In this document: positions 45,015-56,157 of the stretch, piece after piece
How positions within the stretch are numbered: position 1 is the stretch's first letter
Layout: every line of letters starts with the position of its first letter
From: Cordia subcordata
Taxonomy: Eukaryota; Streptophyta; Magnoliopsida; Boraginales; Cordiaceae
Assembly: GCA_028554755.1 (NCBI GenBank)
Contig: JAPTOF010000015.1
Location: 5,270,001-5,334,000 of the forward strand
Reading direction: 5' to 3'
Length of the DNA stretch: 64,000 nt
Program-made: the position numbers and the translations under genes
Notes under the pieces: generated by a model
The model's database searches: none
What the model saw: only the letters and a program-made list of their open reading frames with translations
What the model was told of the DNA's origin: nothing

Positions 45015-46214
45015 ATTACATTATTGTTATGTGTATTTGATGGATTTGAATATACATATATATATATACACACACACACACATACACATATGCTTTGTGC
45101 TTTGGGTTTCGAAGTCCATTTTACATACACGTCTATGTGTCTATTGAAATGTCACAATGATATTGCATATGTATATTGAAGTCTATTTTGTTATTAACCA
45201 TGTCTAAATCATTGTACTAGCATGTCTATGTCTTTGTGTGGTGATTACATAAAGTAGGTATGCCTATATATATGTCTATGTGTGTGTTTACATACTTAAT
45301 AGCATAAATAGCTTCTATTGCATAGATGTTGGGTGCTATTGCTTAAATTGGTGCAATCTAAGTATGTCTATATGCTTAGTAGTAGAATACTCCGAAATAT
45401 TCTCGAATGCCATGCCCTAGATATGTGCACTTTGCGTATAATTATTAACTTGTGCTATTGTGATGCGATCAATAAAGCACAACTAGTAACCACCATAGGT
45501 CAAGTCCCCTTTGGCTTTAAATCTAGCCAATAGGAATCCGAATAGGTTCAGTTGACCTTAGTTCACTTAAGAAGACCTGTTAGTCCACCTTAACGCCCTA
45601 GGTTCATCAGGACCATGTCGTAGCTTTAAGTAGGGCAAAGCTTATGGACGAACTCACACCGAGTCCTAGATTGGGGAACTAATTAGTGGACTAAATGCTA
45701 AGGTTAGATCGATCTAAATCACCTAGAATCCTATTAGCTAACCCTAGTTCTTACGTCATAAAGACCACATCGTAGTTCTAGGCATTGCCACCTAGGGACG
45801 GACCTGCACTGAGGCTAGGTTATCAATTAAGAGGCTAATTAGAGTTCTAGATTAGAGAACCTAGTGTAATCCATCAAGCAACCTTAGAAAGAAGTAGTAA
45901 TCAAATCACCCTAGTCCCCTATTTCCATGCATTTGACTCCCTTTAGATCGCTTGATTCCCTCGTTTCACATACACACATCTTTTATTTCCTTGTTCCTAG
46001 TTTAAGTTTATCTTTTCCAACTCCCTCCAATCCTAAAAAACCCCAAAAAATCGTAGTTTAGGGACTCAACACGTAGCCTTTTAGGACGCACATAGCTTAG
46101 GACACCACTTACGTTAGGCCTCCTCGTGGATTCAAACCTACACTCGCACACATTGTGTAACATTTGACCATGCGCTTGCGGGCTATTTAGGATTGTGCTA
46201 CAAGATAGCGATCA
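45015..46214 (+). repeat. 3' LTR of element D, right part
   Basis: It begins with the second ATTAC copy (45015-45019), continues the D LTR (ATTATTGTTATGTGTATTTG) and ends AAGATAGCGATCA. A TA/CA microsatellite is expanded at about 45049-45090. It is flanked on the right by AGTTC, the target copy in the copia integrase. Confidence 0.87.
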
Positions 46215-46650
46215 AGTTCTTTTATTATAGACTCTATAAGCTTTACTCTTAGTAGAATAGCCTAGCAATATACCCTCATATGATTTAGCATGAGTTTCTC
46301 TCAAGTGATCCTTCATATTTAAAATGAAACATTTACAATCAAAGACATTGAAATATGAAATCTTAGGGGTTTTGCCATGCCAAAGTTCATATGGGGTTTT
46401 ATTCAAAATTGGCCAAATAAGGACTCTATTTTGTACATAACATGTGGTGTTAACGGTTTCACTCCAAAAATATATCGAAAAGTTGTGTTATTTAAGCATT
46501 GTTCTTGCCATTTCTTGTAATGTACGATTCTTCCTCTCTCCTACCCCATTTTCTTAGGAAGTCCAAGGGGCCAAAACATTGTGCTCAATGCCATGCTCAA
46601 CAAAATAAACAATTGCTGCCACTTCCTCAAATCATCCTAAAATACTTGCA
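46215..46650 (-). pseudogene. copia integrase core of the Sirevirus-like element
   Basis: The minus strand reads EHGIEHNVLAPWTS, a stop, ENGVGERKNRTLQEMARTML, YFWSETVNTTCYVQNRVL and LNKTPYELWHGKTPKISYF. It then reads CKCFILNMKDHLRETHAKS and GYSTKSKAYRVYNKRT. It is cut at the D insertion and continues at 13556 downward. The catalytic-core part nearer the N-terminus is missing or unrecognisable beyond about 46650. Confidence 0.85.
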
Positions 46651-47477
46651 CTACATGAGGCAAATTGAGAATGTGTTCGGTTAAGGCCTCTAACTCAACA
46701 CATTAAAGGAGAATGCAACATTTCAATTCGCAAAAGAGGACCAACTATAGGTAATCATTTGTCAGTAGAAAACCTAAGTTTTAAGGAGACTATGGACTAG
46801 TAGTTTATCATCGATCCTCTTGGCCACATTTTCTCTCTACTTTGCATATGCTTCTTAACTATTAGATGATATTTTCATGTTATTTAGTTGTGTATGCTAT
46901 AGCTTTTAACACTATTTTAGATGCTATGAATATATCATAGAGTTTGTCGATCTTTCTTGATGTTCTATGAGCAAATAAGTGGATATTACATCTAAGTTCT
47001 ATTTTGCTTGGCTTTATATAAATCGCTATTAATTGTTTAAATCACTTATAAAGACACAAATAGAAAGAAGCTAGGAAGTTTTTGCAAGTATAGAATAAGA
47101 GTGAAACTCGATGCCATGTAATTCTGGTTACACTCGATCCCAAGTTTCAAAACACATTGAGCCAAGTTAGATAATTTGGCGTGGAGATGTGACAAAAGCT
47201 CTCTGTGTATTGGCTTTATCTTTATTAGTCAACTCATTCCTCTTCTTGTGCATGGTGGTCCTATCATCATTAATCTTCGTAGGCACAAATTCACCATTCT
47301 CTACCAAGACCCAAGCTCATAGCCAATCAATTGGATGTAGAAGTCCATGCGCCTCCTCCAATAAGGATAATTTATACAATTGAATAGAGAAGCCTTGAAA
47401 GGTGAGAACCTCTCCTTAAAACTCGAAGACCTGTCTACCATTTCGGATCATTTATAAGGAAATTAGTCTACGCGTAA
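46651..47477 (-). other. decayed copia debris, possible gag remnant
   Basis: Nothing is firm between 46650 and 47150. On the minus strand about 47190-47330 reads LVENGEFVPTKINDDRTTMH and KKRNELTNKDKANTQRAF, resembling the early part of a copia Gag. This fits the adjacent primer-like site and LTR to the right. Whether it belongs to the same copy as the integrase piece is unclear. Confidence 0.4.
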
Positions 47478-47493
47478 GCCCAAGATCTGGTAC

Positions 47494-48861
47494 TGCTTGT
47501 AGATAGGCAAATGCCACAAAGGTGGGTGAATAAAGCGTTTAATCATGGTTTTGCACTTTTCGTAGTTGATGAACCTTTGATTGAAGATGTGTTGGTGAAA
47601 TTGAAAATGCAATAGCAATCAAAAGAAACAAATAAAGCAAATACGAGATTTATAATGGTTCAGTGCCTGGCTTACATTTACTTTCCAATCATCCTGATCT
47701 AGATTTTCCACAAACTCCACTAAAACCCATGCTTTTCAAAGGTTAGCTTAGCATGAACCAACTCATAACCCTTGATTCTTCCTGAATCAAGAAAGCTAGT
47801 GCCTTCTCATAATTGTTTTGTGTTTTTCTCAAACTATTCTACCATACAACTGGTTTTTCAAGAATATTACAAAGATACAAAAGTGATTTAGCTTAAAGAT
47901 TCAGCAAAAAGATAGAGAGAGAAAAGATAGTACAAAAAGATAATACAACTTTGATTCCTAGGATTGCCTCAATATACGTGCAAAGTCTTGTTTTTGGCCA
48001 TTGTACAATGTGTGTATATATGCTCTTTGTAAAAATAGTGGTTAGACACATGTAGGAGCAGCCTATTTCAATTTTGAACATTTAGAAATGGATAAACTTG
48101 CACAATAATACAAAAAATGGCTAGTTTTGGAGCAGATTTCTTCGTGATAGCGTTGTTGCAATTTAGGTTCCCTGTGTGGCAGTTGCCCGCATGCCTTGCC
48201 CAATTAAAGATCATGCCATTTTTTGCCCAGTCAAGCCTTGGTACCATCCAAGTGCTCCCATGCTCACCTACACCAAAATTCACCCTCATTGATGGACGAG
48301 GGGTATCCATATGTGATTGACTGCATGCCTTTCCTACCAAAGAGCTTGGATTGTGTTTTAAACATTTCAAGTTCTAAGCTTCCATTTTCAAAAACCAAGT
48401 TTTCGAAGTATCTTTTTGGATCATAGAGGACACCTAAAAACTCATGAATAATTTGAAAACAATTTTGGAGTATATATATTTATGCTATAAGGCAAAACAA
48501 CAAGAAGTACATAAAAAGGCCAACCTTACATAAGGCGTTTTACATCCACACCCCTTGTGTCTTCCGTCTCCATCATTATGTCATCCCTTCTCTATAAGTG
48601 TTCGAAATATACTTCAATTAAACTCTTTGACTTGAAAGACCGGGTAGTGACAAAGATTCTTCATGCACAATAAGATCAAAGTTTATCTTATAGACTCAAC
48701 AAACGCATTAGTCAATAGAAACACAAATTAAGTCTAAAATTCATCAAAAAATACACCTATTCATTCTTATCCAATATACTCATTCATCCAATATGAGTCT
48801 AATTTATCATCAGTACTAATCATACCATCATCAAAACGCATATATGTCAAATATGCTAACA
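47494..48861 (-). mobile_element. LTR of a second Sirevirus-like copia family (minus orientation)
   Basis: The minus strand starts TGTTAGCATATTTGACATAT and ends CTATCTACAAGCA. It is followed by GTACCAGATCTTGGGC (complement 47478-47493), similar to the initiator-Met primer site GTATCAGAGCTTGG. It is similar to the plus-oriented LTR at 53597-54270 (CTTTCAAGTCAA, AAGGTTG, TGTACTTCTTGT in the same order). It does not resemble the LTR at 5512-6892. Confidence 0.6.
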
Positions 48862-49582
48862 ACAGTAGGATTTGGCAAGACCCAAGAAAGCCTTTTGAGC
48901 TTTTGTAAAAGTGTATGTAGGAATTTTTTTTCACCTACCAAAAACACACACTAGCTTAATTAGCTCTTAATTTAGCTTGATCTCTTCCAATTAGTGTTTG
49001 TCCATTTCATAGAACAAAGCTTCCAATTTAAACAAATGTCATTATAATGGAGAAGGCTAAGAAAGGGCATTCACGATGGAGATTTTGCAAAGATACCACA
49101 CAATAATGAAACCATTATACTATGTTTTGTGTTGTGCTCATACGTGTAATGAAAGTTTCTATTGAGATATTTTGCTACCTATTTTTTTTTAATTGATTTA
49201 ACACATAGAAATCAAGGAACTTAGGTAGCAACCCGATCCAACAAATAGTACTTAACTAAATGGAGTTTGTAAGACATAACATTTTCACGAGCTATAAACA
49301 TAATAGGATACAAGATTTCAAAATAAAACATAAAAGGTCATCCTACAACATTTAAATATTAAAGATGAAACAGTACATTAGCATAAGATTTATTTTCACA
49401 ATCTAAAAGAAATAAATGTAAAAAAGATCCAAACACTATTTTCTCTTAAATCCATTGGACAACACTCAATTTTTCACCGTTTAAACTCAAATCTTTTGCT
49501 TAAATCATCAAACCCACTTCGAAAACAAATCATCAAACCCACTTCAAAAACAAGTACTCTCCTAATCAAGTTTCTCAATATC
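48862..49582. other. unassigned AT-rich DNA
   Basis: I see no gene, LTR end or primer site here. Runs of T occur at 48926-48933 and 49180-49190. Confidence 0.4.
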
Positions 49583-50865
49583 ATGGAGAGAGGTGTTTCA
49601 TCAAGTGAAGTCAAGAGGAAGAGAAATATAATCAAGAATGGACCAAAACTATTTGAAGGGAAGAATGAGAAGATACTAGGTAGACTAATGATCACCCAAA
49701 GGGTGTTACAACTGAAGGAATTGCATGATTTTGCTTTCCTTGAACTACTTCAATTTCAAGGTTAGTTACATTTTTGCACTCAAACTCAAATGGTTTATAA
49801 GTCACTTTTGTGAGATTTCTGTTATAATATGTTTTACACAGGTAATGGCAATGTTAGGTATTATACTACTATGTTAAACAAAATCACAAAAATCACTAAA
49901 AAATTGATAGCTAAGACTTTTGGGTTGCCCACACTTGTTCCTAGAACCAATAATGCTAAAGGTTGGCCAAAGTCAGTTGATAAAGGGTTTCAAAAGCAAA
50001 TGCTTGACTACAAGTCGAAAGATGTAAAGGTTAGACAAAAACTTGAATTTCCAACAATAAAATAATTACCCATGAAGAAGAAGTTATTTTTGAACATTGT
50101 TAAACTAAATATTGTGCCTACAGTATTGTGAGATGATTCTTTTGGAACTCAAGAACCAATGGTCATGTACCAAATTCATAAGAAGAAAAGGATAAATTTG
50201 CCTCCTATTATCTTGAGTCATATGCATCACGACTATGTCAAAGGAACTGTTCTTTCATATGTTATGGCTTTGACTAGTTTGGTCAGAAATATGGAATACT
50301 TCCTCCTCCTAGAGTACCAGGAACTCCTGGTCATAATTTGGGTAGAGGAGTGGATCTTAATGACCATGTTGAATTTGGTTTAAATGCTGTTTGGAACATG
50401 AAAGTATACAAATACGATGGTGATTATATCACCAAGGATGTGTAACAAAAGATTCCTAGGTGTATTCATCAAAGAATCAAGGACCATATGCTTAAAGGCA
50501 AGCCAAAAGTGAATCCTCTACATGAGAAGAGAAAAGAAAATAAGCAAGAGATAACAGTAGCAGAAAGAAGACGAGATGAAGGTGATAAGGATACCAAGGA
50601 TAAAGAAACAATAAATGTTGCCACGGTTGCAACAAGATCCTTGGAAGAACTAGCTAAACAAGGTGCTAGCTCTAATAGTGCCTCAAGTAGCCAGAAAAAG
50701 GATGTAGATGTGGTTGAATTGCTTTGTGACATTCGAGCTGGACTTGAAGAAGTAAAGTTGTAGGTTGAATGTTTAGAAAGACACCAAACATCTCTTGAGG
50801 AGATCACGAAAAGCTTGAAAGACTATTTCCACCCTTCAACATCTCCTCTATCACATGAAGCTTGA
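49583..50865 (+). pseudogene. env-like / plant transposon-domain ORF of a second Sirevirus-like element
   Basis: Plus-strand open pieces lie at 49583-49765, 49829-50065, 50159-50383 and 50488-50763, and the frame closes at 50865. The first reads RVLQLKELHDFAFLELLQFQ. A later part in another frame reads LPPPRVPGTPGHNLGRGVDL. The C-terminal part is charged and heptad-like (AERRRDEGDKDTKD, ELLCDIRAGLEEVKL). Layout and wording parallel the env-like region at 7270-8713, although the two are not close copies. The purine tract and LTR of the same orientation follow at 53582-54270 once solo LTR G is removed. Stops and frame changes make it inactive. Confidence 0.55.
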
Positions 50866-51091
50866 GGACTTCTTATAATTGACTTGAATTATTTTTTATG
50901 TTTCTTAGCATTGACCAATTTCTTTCATTTGCATCACTTCTATCTTTACGTGCATTTGCATATTGCATGGTAACACACATTTGTTGGCCAGATTTTTTTT
51001 TTTTGGATTTGATGGATTCAATTCACTTCAATGATGCCAAAAGCAGGAGAATTAAGTATATATGCTATGAATGGTAATGTGCTATGAGTGG
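50866..51091 (+). other. 3' region of the second Sirevirus-like element, left of solo LTR G
   Basis: It contains AATGATGCCAAAAGCAGGAG (about 51032-51051), a decayed upstream purine-tract copy like the one at 7138-7160. It ends with the target copy AGTGG (51087-51091). Confidence 0.5.
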
Positions 51092-53065
51092 TGATCGCTA
51101 TTTTATGCACAAGCCCTTAATAGCCTACAAGCACACAGGTTATGTGTAGTACGGTGTGTGTAAGTACAGGGTCGAATCCATGGGAAGGCTAAACATGTGG
51201 TGTCCTAAGCTAAGCGTGTCTTAAAAGCTACATGTCAAGACCTAACCTATAATGTTTTTGGGAGTTTTTGGTTTAAAGAGAGCTCAGGAAAAGTAAATCT
51301 AATCTAAGCGTAAGGAAATAAAAGGTGGTGTGTGTGTGTGTGAAATGGGGGAATCAAGTGATCTAAGGTGATTCAAACTTCAGAAATGGGGGACTAAGGT
51401 GATTATCTTCTGCAAATGGGTGATTACTAGTTTTTGTTAGGGTTGCTTGGTGGGTTATACCAAGTGCTCTCATCTAAACCTTTAATTGGCCTCGTAATTG
51501 GTATCCTAAGCCTCAATGCGGGTCTATCTCTAGGTGACGACTCCTAAAGCTATGGCATGGCCTTTATGACTTAGAAATTAGGGCTAGCTAATAGGGTTCT
51601 AGGTGACTTAGATCAATCTAACCTTAGCACTTAGTCCACTAATTAGTTTCTTAATCTATCCCTAGGACTTGGTACAAATCTGTCCCTAAGCGTCGTCTAC
51701 ATAGAGCTACGACATGGTCCTTACAAACCTAAAGCGTTAGTGTGAATTAACTAGTCTTCCTAAGTGAGCTAAGGTCAACTAAACCTATCCGAACATCTAT
51801 TAGTTAGATTTAAAGCCAAAGGAGACTCGACCTCGGCTAGTTACTAGTTGTGCACCATCGATCGCATCACAATAGAGGGAATTGACATTTAAGCACAAGG
51901 CATACCATCTAACAAATGACATTCGAGAATACTCCAGTATATTCTACTATTAAACACATATACATGCTTAGATTACACCAATTTAAGCAATAGCACCCAA
52001 CATATATGTAATAGAAGCTATTTATGCTATTAAGCATGCAAACACACATACATAGACATGTACATAAGCATACCCACTTCATGTAATCACCACACAAACA
52101 CTCAGACATGCTAGCATAATGATTTAGAGATGGTTAATAGCATAATAGACTTTAATATACATATCCAACTTCATTGAGGCATTTCAACAAACACATAGAC
52201 ATGTATGTAAAATGGCCTTTGAAACCCTAAGCACAAAGCATAAATGTTCAAATCCATCAAGTATCCATAACAATAATGTAATGATCAATCCATAACACAA
52301 GAATAAATCACCCTATATAGCTCTAATCATACATAAATTAACTTGGGATAAAAGAGAGATACCATTTTATCCAAAGCCATGCTTTACAATCCAAAAGCTA
52401 TGCCCAATCCTTGTGTTTGATCCTCTTAGAGGCTTGATTCCAAATTGTTTTTATGTTTAAAAGTGTTTTTCTACGGTGGGTTTAGGTGGATTTAGGGTTT
52501 AGGAAAATGGGTGTATGAAAATAGTAGGGTTCCCTCTCAAAACTTGCTGAAAAGGTCCTTAAATAGACCTGAAATCACACAAGGCCGGAGGACCAACCAG
52601 GGGATTGGCTTTGGGGCATGGTTGACTGGCCTAATTAGCTTGTTCTTCAACCTAGCCAATCTACTTGGCCGGTTGACCAACCGAGAACGTAGGTAGATCG
52701 GCTAGGTGAGCTTGTGCTCCATTTTTGCGATTCACGATCTCTTTTTGCCTCGGTTGCTCTTTTCTTCACCCGATCATTGTCGAATGCACTTTTCTTTGTT
52801 CTTTTATGTTCGAAACACCCTTGGATTTACTCCACACCCCAAGCACCATCAATCAAGGTCCAATCATCTCCTCGAATCTCACCTAAAACAAGCAACAAAT
52901 GCATATTAGTATAGCATTTAAGTCCTAAGCTCAACTATGAACATGTAAACCTTAATATGCACAAGTATGACCTAAATGCTATACTAATACACCAATCGAA
53001 GTAGAAAATAGCTCAAAACAAGAATAAGAATGCAATACATAGTTACACACAAAACCAACATATCA
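51092..53065 (-). mobile_element. solo LTR G, D family (1974 bp)
   Basis: On the + strand it starts TGATCGCTATTTTATGC and ends AAAACCAACATATCA. Perfect AGTGG copies flank it (51087-51091 and 53066-53070). It matches the inverted D LTR throughout. A CpG-motif cluster lies at 52585-52710, next to a minus-strand TATTTAAG box (about 52557-52566). No internal sequence remains, so it is a recombination product. Confidence 0.88.
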
Positions 53066-53596
53066 AGTGGCATGAGTATGAATACCTTAAATGATATTGA
53101 TATATGTGTTGAATGAGTATAAGCATATGTGCTATGCTATGATTGGTTGGCATATGTAATGAATTAAGTAACACAGAGACATGTATTGATTTGAATCTTA
53201 AGAATCATTGCTTATGTGTGTAATGGATTAGAGAAATCTTGATATGAATATGTGGTCATAAAATTATGTTGATAGAATATGTCATAACTTACCCAAACTA
53301 TGGCATTAAATGTATATGACTAGATTGTGTACTAAGTACTTGAAAGAATGTTATGATGAGTATGCTTGACTAGAGTTATTATACTTAAGATTGCTCATAT
53401 TGACCTGTCTCAAGATATGCATACTTTAGGAGGGAGTTATGCCTTTTGGAGACTGTATAAGCATAATTGTTAAAATACATGTCAACAGAGAGAGCCTTTG
53501 CTCCAATTATTCATCCATTGTGCCTAAAAGTGATCTAATAAAATATATGCATTCATAAATCATATATATTTTGTCATCATCAAAAAGGGAAGAGGT
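53066..53596 (+). other. 3' non-coding region and purine tract of the second Sirevirus-like element
   Basis: AT-rich sequence resumes after the AGTGG copy. It ends in TTTTGTCATCATCAAAAAGG and GAAGAGGT, the Sirevirus-type purine tract (53582-53596). Confidence 0.6.
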
Positions 53597-53640
53597 TGTT
53601 AGCATTATTGAGAATGATGATATGATTGAATCATATATAC

Positions 53641-53680
<40 letters not shown>

Positions 53681-54270
53681 TTTGATGATGAGTTGTTGAT
53701 GATGATATGATGAGTTTATCAATATGATGAAAGTTGATGATTGGGTTGAGTGAGTGACTGAGATATTGCTTGGAATGAATGAATGATTTAAGATGATTTT
53801 GAACTCAATGTATGCTTTCAATGTACTAATATGTTTATTAAGTTCATGAGATTATGTTTATCATATTTTGTCATAGAGTTTATTTGTCATTCACCTGGGA
53901 CTTTCAAGTCAATGAAATTATTTGTGGAAGATCTTGTGGGCTTGAAGAGAAAGAGTGACATAAGGAATGATAAGGAAGTCATAAAGAGTGCAGACAAAAT
54001 TAACCATGCAAGGTTGAACCTCTGATGTACTTCTTGTCATGTTTGGCTTATTTTCTTAATGATATATGCTCTATATGTTTTCAAAGTTTTTATGCCTCTA
54101 AAAGTTACTTTAAAAAATTAGATTTTATGAAAATTAAAGTTTGGAATTTAAAGTGCAAAGTGCACAAGTTTAAATTCTCTGCTAGAAGAGGGCTATCCAG
54201 TTGACCAGATGCATATATACCTCATCTAATGGTAAGCATCAAATTGTGTCGAGTGAGACTATTTGTGAAA
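53597..54270 (+). mobile_element. LTR of the second Sirevirus-like family (plus orientation, truncated)
   Basis: It starts TGTTAGCATTATTGAG right after the purine tract and shares ordered blocks with the inverted LTR at 47494-48861. The right part is missing. An AT/GT microsatellite lies at 53634-53680. Confidence 0.55.
53634..53680. repeat. (AT)n(GT)n microsatellite
   Basis: About ten AT units are followed by about eleven GT units, inside the truncated LTR. Confidence 0.9.
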
Positions 54271-54514
54271 ACTAGAAGCGCACGGTATTATGGCAAATAT
54301 TAGAGTGACGGGGTAGAGTATCGTTCCCACAAAAATTGCGTTGTCAATTATTGAAATTGGCAAATCCTAAAACTATTTGAATAATCGAAATAGAATTTAA
54401 CGAAAATAGTAAAGAAAACTTTAACCAAAATAAATAACTAAACTCCTAACTAATTAATAAACTCACAATAAATAATAAAAAACAATTAATAAAAGAAAAG
54501 TACATAAAAACAAA
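54271..54514 (-). mobile_element. possible Ty3-type LTR end fragment
   Basis: On the minus strand TTTGTGGGAACGATACTCTA is followed by ACCGTGCGCTTCTAGTTTTC, a wording common at LTR ends of plant Ty3 elements. No boundary, primer site or duplication is visible, so the assignment is weak. Confidence 0.3.
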
Positions 54515-55060
54515 ATAAAACCATTGATTCGAAACAACCTCATTTTGAAGAAATAAAAATTCCAATACAAGGACGATCATCTTTTAGTCTCTCCAATAAA
54601 AGAACCCTTTTCCCTCGATCTGGCAAAGAAAGCAACTGTAAAAGATATAAACCAAATAATAGAACAAAATAATTTTACAAACCAAAGACGTAAACAAAAT
54701 AATAGAGCAAAATAATTTTACAAAACAAAGACATAAACAAAATAACAGAGCAAAATAATTTTACAAACCAATACTTAGATTCTATAGAAACACAGCTTGA
54801 TAAAGTTGAAACTATTCTAACGACTAAAGACTAGCCTTGAACTAGTACAAACAATCCTAAAACAGAAATTGCTCAACACATCGTCAAACATTTTGACCTA
54901 CCTTCAAATATTAAACTCAAAAGTTGACCAGATGACTTTTTAGAAAAACTTGACAAACCAATACAAGCTCTTTCAAAATTATCTCTCAAAGGAAAGGAAA
55001 AGTTTGCCTCAAGTCTTTCAAAAAGGACCTATATTTTTCAATTGCTTTCCAAATTTTTCA
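54515..55060 (+). pseudogene. endogenous caulimovirid: duplicate capsid-region fragment
   Basis: It is collinear with 56375-56765 of the long copy (same order of AAAACCATTGATTC, GGCAAAGAAAGCAACTG and CAATACTTAGATTCTATAG). It is expanded by a 43-bp unit present three times around 54645-54778. Multiple stops. It sits upstream of the long copy in the same orientation, so the locus holds at least two overlapping viral segments. Confidence 0.7.
54645..54778 (+). repeat. 43-bp tandem repeat, three copies
   Basis: CAAAATAATTTTA recurs at 54665, 54708 and 54751 with near-identical flanks. The equivalent place in the long viral copy (about 56505-56545) has a single unit. Confidence 0.88.
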
Positions 55061-55066
55061 GTAGCA

Positions 55067-56157
55067 CTCCATGACCCAGGGGTTAACAAAACCTTAATTT
55101 TTTAAAAAGGCAAGCTCATTAGGATGCCTCGCCTTGTTTCTTTTTCAGCTTTTCGTCAAATTCTTCTATTTAACATTTCATTGGAGTTTGCCTTCTTTAC
55201 CTACGAGTTTTTTTTTTTTGGTTAGATTTCAATTTTAATTTTAGAATTTAAATTTAGGTTAGGTTTATTTTTTAGATTCATTATTTACTTTAAGTTTTAA
55301 TTTTAGATTAGTGTGTTAGGCTTTAATTCTTATTTTAGGTTTTACTTTTATTTTTAAATTTTAATTTTAGATTTTAATTTATAATTCAATTCTAATTTTA
55401 ATCAGAAAAACAATTAAAATACTTAAAGAAAAATAATTCAATTATTAATCCATGACCGAGGCATTAACAAAAACTTAACTTTAAATCTTAAAACATCTGG
55501 ATTCGATATGGATCCAAAAAATATACCAATAGCAATCATTTATAGACTCTACTACAAAGTAATGAAAACTCTCTTGAATCCAAAAGCTTTAAGATGCGAT
55601 CCAAAGGCAAAACTCTCCTTCTTCAATCAAATCTTGAAGATAATGTTGGAAAAACTTATGTTCCAAAAGAAATCCAATGGGCTAAGACAGAACTCCAATC
55701 GGATTGGACGTTCCAAAATAACCCAGGACCAACTCCTCCCCCTCAACTTGAAGATCATGAAGAAATAATTGAATATGAAGATGGTACTATTGAAATAAAA
55801 TTTTCTAGTAAAAATAATGATAGAATAAGATTTAGTACTTTTGACTTTAATTCCATAATTTATGTATCCTCATCCAAATCATTTTCAGATCTTGATTGTT
55901 CTTATCACCAAACAGTTAAATCTTCATATTCTCGTTTTCAAGCATCAATGGAAAATAATCCTATTCCTCAAAATGTTTATATTCCTAAAACACCCAAAAC
56001 TAATATGTCTCCAACAGCAAGTGAAATGAGAGGACCCACTCCAAATATCTCTAAATGTAAATCTACCTCTCAAGTTCGAGATCCCAATCTTTTTATGCTC
56101 TCAAAAGAATTTGAAATCAATTTTCAATATCTCAAAACAGATTTTCAATCTGACTAA
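55067..56157 (+). pseudogene. endogenous caulimovirid: movement-protein region
   Basis: The open part at 55594-56157 reads GKTYVPKEIQWAKTELQSDW, then an acidic tract and a linker with PIPQNVYIPKTPK. The preceding frame, which holds IPIAIIYRLYYKVMKTLLNP, joins it only after a frameshift near 55610. YR.YYK followed by VPK.I.W is characteristic of the C-terminal half of caulimovirid 30K-type movement proteins. The N-terminal half is not recognisable. In its place lies a 350-bp AT-rich segment (55100-55445) flanked by two similar CCATGACC...TTAACAAAA copies. A second version of this whole region lies inverted at 62225-63560. Confidence 0.7.

Larger units (their letters stand above)
13557..46214 (+). 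mobile_element. element D: non-autonomous Ty3 LTR element hosting all nested insertions
   Basis: D starts TGATGTGTTGG and ends GATAGCGATCA, flanked by AGTTT (13552-13556) and AGTTC (46215-46219), a 5-bp target duplication with one transition. The copia integrase frame reads straight across the excised element (YNKRT, then LVLEVSMHV), which proves the boundaries. Parts: 5' LTR 13557-15765, primer site 15772-15789, broken ORF 15953-17673, 3' non-coding region to 19205, purine tract 19206-19224, and a 3' LTR split into 19225-20256 and 45020-46214 by element F. Without F, D is about 7.9 kb. It has no protease, RT or integrase. Confidence 0.88.

Noticed and set aside
5512..48861. Pairing the LTRs at 5512-6892 and 47494-48861 as the two ends of the host copia element
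   Set aside because: Their sequences are not similar, and the LTR at 47494-48861 instead matches the LTR at 53597-54270. The true 5' LTR of the host copia was not found.
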